Made by a program: the position numbers and the translations under genes. The notes under the pieces were generated by a model. The model ran no database searches, was not told the origin of the DNA, and worked only from the letters and a program-made list of their open reading frames with translations. A stretch of DNA of 44,854 nucleotides. Source: JBDKFK01 sp039798745 (lineage in GTDB: Bacteria > Patescibacteriota > Microgenomatia > UBA1406 > GWC2-37-13). Where the stretch lies: assembly GCA_039798745.1 (NCBI GenBank), contig JBDKFK010000010.1:1-44854 (forward strand), given 5' to 3'. How positions within the stretch are numbered: position 1 is the stretch's first letter; every line of letters begins with the position of its first letter. Shown here in pieces: positions 41,736 through 44,854 of this stretch.

Positions 41736-42374
41736 ATGTCGACTCTTTTCCTTACCTCCGGCGGGCTGCGGTTTAAACCTGTCGCTGATGAATTCTTGAA
41801 ACTTATACCTAAGAAGCCGTCCGAGATCCGTATGGCTCATATCATAACCGCCTCCAAGATGGCGCGGCATCTGACGTATCTTGAAGAAGATAAGGAAGCT
41901 TTTAAAACACTGGGGATACCATACAAAGACATTGATATTGAAGGGAAAACAGAAGAAGAACTCCGGGAGTTACTTAAAGACTTCGACGTTATCTATGTGC
42001 AAGGCGGGGATCCGTATTATTTACTGAAACATATCAAACTTAGCGGATTTGATACGGTAGTAAAAGAGCTCATCGTAAGCGGCAAACTATACGTGGGCGC
42101 GAGCGCAGGGTCGTATGTTGCGTGTCCGACACTAGAATCTACGGTGTGGAAGAAACCGCATAGAGCCCGTCATGATCTACGTGATGACGAACCGGCAATG
42201 CATTTGATTCCTTTTCTGCTTCTTGTTCACTACGAAGAACAGCATAAAGACATCGTCAAGGATGGTATATCTTACGCAAAGTATCCAGTACGAATTCTTA
42301 CTAATAACCAGGCGTTCATTGTTAGAGATGGGGAAGTTGTGCTTGCAGGAAGTGGGCCGGAAGTACATCTCTAA
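41736..42374 (+). CDS. Peptidase S51 (PepE-like) family protein
   Basis: A 212-residue protein with the class-I amidotransferase-like fold of peptidase E. The nucleophile Ser is in VGASAGSYVA near residue 121, VIYVQGGDPYYLL near 87 provides the oxyanion region, and FLLLVHYEE near 162 carries the His. PepE cuts Asp-X dipeptides, but many homologues have other substrates. The start was set at 41736 because of the -10 box; longer frames up to 41637 lack an SD. Confidence 0.85.
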   Translation: MSTLFLTSGGLRFKPVADEFLKLIPKKPSEIRMAHIITASKMARHLTYLEEDKEAFKTLGIPYKDIDIEGKTEEELRELLKDFDVIYVQGGDPYYLLKHIKLSGFDTVVKELIVSGKLYVGASAGSYVACPTLESTVWKKPHRARHDLRDDEPAMHLIPFLLLVHYEEQHKDIVKDGISYAKYPVRILTNNQAFIVRDGEVVLAGSGPEVHL

Positions 42375-42426
42375 AATACAATCACGAGTTTATGAAATCT
42401 CTCTATTGGTTGGAAAAATGTCGAAA

Positions 42427-43962
42427 TTATCTCCAGAACAAATAATGGTACGGAAATTCATTTGTTGTCAGAGTTTTAACTAATTTTGGTTCTCCACCGT
42501 CTGCGCTGACAGAGTAAATTGCTCTTTCCTTGCCTTTTGATGAATAAAATAAAATAGTTTTACCGTCGGGAGAAACTATAGGGGATGAATTACTGCGATC
42601 ATTTTTAGGTAGCAATCCTGACGGCGGTGGTATCGCGTAAAACTCAAAGCCCTCGGCAGTCACCACTTTTGCTGTACTTGCTTTTATTTTAAAGAATTGA
42701 TTATCTTTAAGGCATAAATAAGTATCCTCGTCCATCCAAATACTGCTATCATTACAACTGAAAAAACTGGCAAAAGCCGCTTCAGAACATATTGATGATT
42801 TACTTTTATCAAGGTAAGAATCATTTTTACAGTCATAGCTATTCGTAAAGGTTATGCCAAATTCATCTTTGCGTGCTTTGTCGTCATACAATAGCATAAA
42901 ACGCGATGATTTATTCACAGATTTTCCATAATCTTTTTCTTTGATTGATTTAAAAGTTTCATCACTCATTTTGGTAGTCTCTTTATCATAGGACTCAATT
43001 TTTTTAGAGTCCATATAGTACACATGTCTTTTATCATTGTGTAAGAATAAAAACATATTAGGATCGAACGGATTGAAGAATGGATCTTCATCTATTACAG
43101 TTTGTGAGCCGAAACTGCTTTTATCTGTATCGCCTGAAATATTAGTCGCAGTATTTGTTGATAAATCCAAAAATCCAACATCTTGCGAGCCGTCTGATTC
43201 TCGTTCGTATTGTATGGGAACATATCTTAAATCTTTACCATAATTGCGAGGGGAATCCCATGAATACTCTTCTTTATGATAACGAGCATAGGTGGCGCTA
43301 TTTTTCGCAACAGTATTGAATTTAATACCTTTAGGATCGTGCCATGTTTCGGTGGGAATATCATACTCAGAAATTATCTCAAAATTTGTAGGATCAATAA
43401 GTACTAAGGAATACGCATACACTGTTGTGGTTACCGCATTATGATCGTCGTAAATAGCCACAATTCCCTTACTATTATTATCAAAAATTCTGTTTGGTTC
43501 AGGTTTATTCGTGATAGTGGGTGTGACCGCAGTTCGTTTTGCCAATCCAGGAAAGTTACAATTGGTTTCGGTGTAAATATTGACCCTTTCCTCAGCTCCT
43601 TTTGTACTAAGACCCAGCATCAAACCTGAAGTCAACCCGCCGATAATATTACCTGGATTGATTTCACCTGCCTTTTTGGCACTATCTCTAAGTGTCTTTA
43701 CATCATCTCTGATTTCGTCAGGAGAAGCCTTATACAGCTTATCAAAGAAGATTTCCATATCCCTCGGAGCGCCGGCTAACATACTTAAATTCCCCATTAA
43801 ATCGCTTCCATTTTTCGATTGTTCTTTCCATTGATCCTGCATTTTTTTACTTTCCGTTTCAAAAGTCTTGCAGTAGCTAAGAGTTGTTCTTCGCGGGAAA
43901 AAGTAATTAATGGATAAGATAGATACTATTACTAATGTTGCAATAATTGCTATTTTTTGCAT
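42427..43962 (-). CDS. Membrane-anchored PD40-like beta-propeller protein
   Basis: A 511-residue protein with an N-terminal anchor helix (about 4-23), a helical segment (30-130) and a beta-rich domain (160-511). It closes with SPIVSPDGKTILFYSS and IYSVSADGGEPKLV, like the PD40/TolB-type repeats. Four to six Cys suggest disulfides outside. The repeats in the middle are diverged. Function unknown. Convergent with the S51 gene, with 52 bases between. Confidence 0.65.
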   Translation of the reverse strand: MQKIAIIATLVIVSILSINYFFPRRTTLSYCKTFETESKKMQDQWKEQSKNGSDLMGNLSMLAGAPRDMEIFFDKLYKASPDEIRDDVKTLRDSAKKAGEINPGNIIGGLTSGLMLGLSTKGAEERVNIYTETNCNFPGLAKRTAVTPTITNKPEPNRIFDNNSKGIVAIYDDHNAVTTTVYAYSLVLIDPTNFEIISEYDIPTETWHDPKGIKFNTVAKNSATYARYHKEEYSWDSPRNYGKDLRYVPIQYERESDGSQDVGFLDLSTNTATNISGDTDKSSFGSQTVIDEDPFFNPFDPNMFLFLHNDKRHVYYMDSKKIESYDKETTKMSDETFKSIKEKDYGKSVNKSSRFMLLYDDKARKDEFGITFTNSYDCKNDSYLDKSKSSICSEAAFASFFSCNDSSIWMDEDTYLCLKDNQFFKIKASTAKVVTAEGFEFYAIPPPSGLLPKNDRSNSSPIVSPDGKTILFYSSKGKERAIYSVSADGGEPKLVKTLTTNEFPYHYLFWR

Positions 43963-44061
43963 TTTAGTTGTTTAAAAAATGTTAGACAATCATAATGGGA
44001 ACGACTAAAGTTACTTCACGAATTATCTGTGCATATTATATACTATAGAGCATAATCATAT

Positions 44062-44412
44062 ATGGTAAACCACCGGATATATATAATGAGCGTCGCACGT
44101 GTCTATCCTCTATATATTGCTAAGGTAGAGAGAAAAGGGCGTACAAAAGCAGAAGTTAACGAAATCATCTGTTGGCTGACAGGATACAGTCAGAAAGAGG
44201 TGGAAGCGCAGCTAGAAAAGCAGACAGATTTTGAAACCTTTTTTGCCGAAGCTCCTCAGCTCAATCCTGCGCGAGCTTTGATTAAAGGTGTCATATGCGG
44301 TGTCCGAGTGGAAGATATTAAAGAGCCAACGATGCAGGCAATCCGCTACCTGGATAAACTGATCGATGAGTTGGCACATGGCAAAACGATGGAAAAGATT
44401 TTGCGGAAATGA
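44062..44412 (+). CDS. DUF2200 family protein
   Basis: The 116-residue protein has the full DUF2200 pattern: HRIYIMSVARVYPLYIAK, a KGRTKAEVNEIICWLTGYS block, LNPARALIKGVICGVRVEDI and AIRYLDKLIDELAHGK. HRIY is conserved in the family, so I chose ATG 44062 rather than 44086. Biochemical role unknown; members are widespread small stress-type proteins. Confidence 0.88.
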   Translation: MVNHRIYIMSVARVYPLYIAKVERKGRTKAEVNEIICWLTGYSQKEVEAQLEKQTDFETFFAEAPQLNPARALIKGVICGVRVEDIKEPTMQAIRYLDKLIDELAHGKTMEKILRK

Positions 44413-44425
44413 GAGAAGATTTTGA

Positions 44426-44431
44426 TATAAT
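44426..44431 (+). promoter_or_regulatory. Extended -10 of the last gene
   Basis: TTTTGATATAAT ends six bases before the ATG at 44438. Confidence 0.6.
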
Positions 44432-44437
44432 TTGAGC

Positions 44438-44854
44438 ATGAACATGTTCAAACCCACATCGGCACAAACTCCAGACGAGTATATCGCAGCTATTCCTGAA
44501 CCACGTCGACAAGATTTTGAAACGATTCATGCATTGATTCAAAAAACTGTTCCCTCGCTCAAGCCTCATATCCTCTCCGGCATGATCGGTTATGGAACAT
44601 ATCACTACCGCTACGCGAGTGGGAGAGAAGGGGATTGGTCACTCATTGCTCTTGCCAATCAAAAAAACTATATTTCAGTCTACGTCTGTGCTTTAGAAAA
44701 TGCAAAATATATTGCTGAAGCATATAGAGATAAACTACCTAAGGCCAGTATTGGCAAAAGCTGCATCCGTTTTAAGACGCTTAAAGATATCGACCTCTCA
44801 ATACTTACAGAAATCATTAAAAAAGCTGAAAAAGTAGGTGGAGCGGGTCATATC
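44438..44854 (+). CDS. DUF1801 family protein (2), cut by right edge
   Basis: The open frame of 139 codons runs off the window. It reads DEYIAAIPEPRRQDFETIH near the start and GYGTYHYRY, NYISVYVCAL and SIGKSCIRFKTLKDID further on, the DUF1801 (YdhG-type) pattern. The paralogue at 36024 has the same tail motif (IKFKALKDIN). The family is about 130-145 residues, so only a few codons are missing. Confidence 0.85.
   Translation, partial: MNMFKPTSAQTPDEYIAAIPEPRRQDFETIHALIQKTVPSLKPHILSGMIGYGTYHYRYASGREGDWSLIALANQKNYISVYVCALENAKYIAEAYRDKLPKASIGKSCIRFKTLKDIDLSILTEIIKKAEKVGGAGHI

Overview
The window looks like part of a Patescibacteria (CPR) chromosome, most likely the Microgenomates side; that placement is inferred from gene content and style. 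Supporting signs are an AT-leaning, densely packed genome with many leaderless genes, a VirB6/TrbL-like giant membrane protein with two VirB2-like pilin-type proteins, an FtsL/DivIC-like protein, a GatB/YqeY protein, ComM, GT-C and GT2 glycosyltransferases, and many small accessory enzymes (DUF1428, DUF1801, DUF2200, VOC, SWIM, RibD-like). No lipopolysaccharide or outer-membrane gene is visible.

Layout. (1) 1-10.7 kb is an ion-transport block. Three large minus-strand membrane proteins lie here: UPF0182 (cut by the left edge), an APC-superfamily permease, and a KimA/YdaO-type potassium transporter. They are visibly richer in G+C than the rest, carry strong Shine-Dalgarno sequences and have long structured 5' leaders. 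The leaders of the APC permease and the KimA-like gene are clearly homologous RNAs, and their 3' regions also share a hairpin pair. Two plus-strand genes sit between them: a secreted CHRD-like protein and a two-TM membrane sensor ending in a winged helix. (2) 11.0-13.0 kb: LexA and a divergent GT-C glycosyltransferase. (3) 13.1-18.6 kb: an RND efflux operon (adaptor, pump, SdpI-like protein). (4) 18.6-23.4 kb, minus: an IPP-isomerase-like Nudix protein, an FTR1 iron permease and the VirB6-like protein. (5) 23.5-29.6 kb: a surface protein with carboxypeptidase-regulatory-like domains, ComM, a TMTC-like TPR glycosyltransferase and two pilin-like proteins. (6) 29.6-32.9 kb: GT2 with a coupled 49-residue protein, tRNA-Met, FtsL-like, YqeY, a small unknown, a DEDD nuclease and tRNA-Asn. 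(7) 32.9 kb to the end: about 18 small accessory genes, mostly separate transcription units, including MscL, a beta-propeller surface protein and paralogue pairs (two RibD/DHFR-like, two VOC, two DUF1801).

How it fits together. About sixteen genes have a -10 box, usually an extended TGnTATAAT, ending 5-6 bases before ATG, so their mRNAs should start at the start codon. The transporters of the first 10 kb break this rule completely: long leaders, strong SDs and small overlapping ORFs. The best candidate for an undescribed system is this transporter block: a duplicated leader RNA of about 260-285 nt that I cannot assign to a known riboswitch class, a second structured leader with interchangeable stems plus a 19-codon upstream ORF before UPF0182, and a membrane-tethered winged-helix sensor encoded between the transporters. 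Potassium or osmotic control is an inference from KimA-family biology and the gene context.
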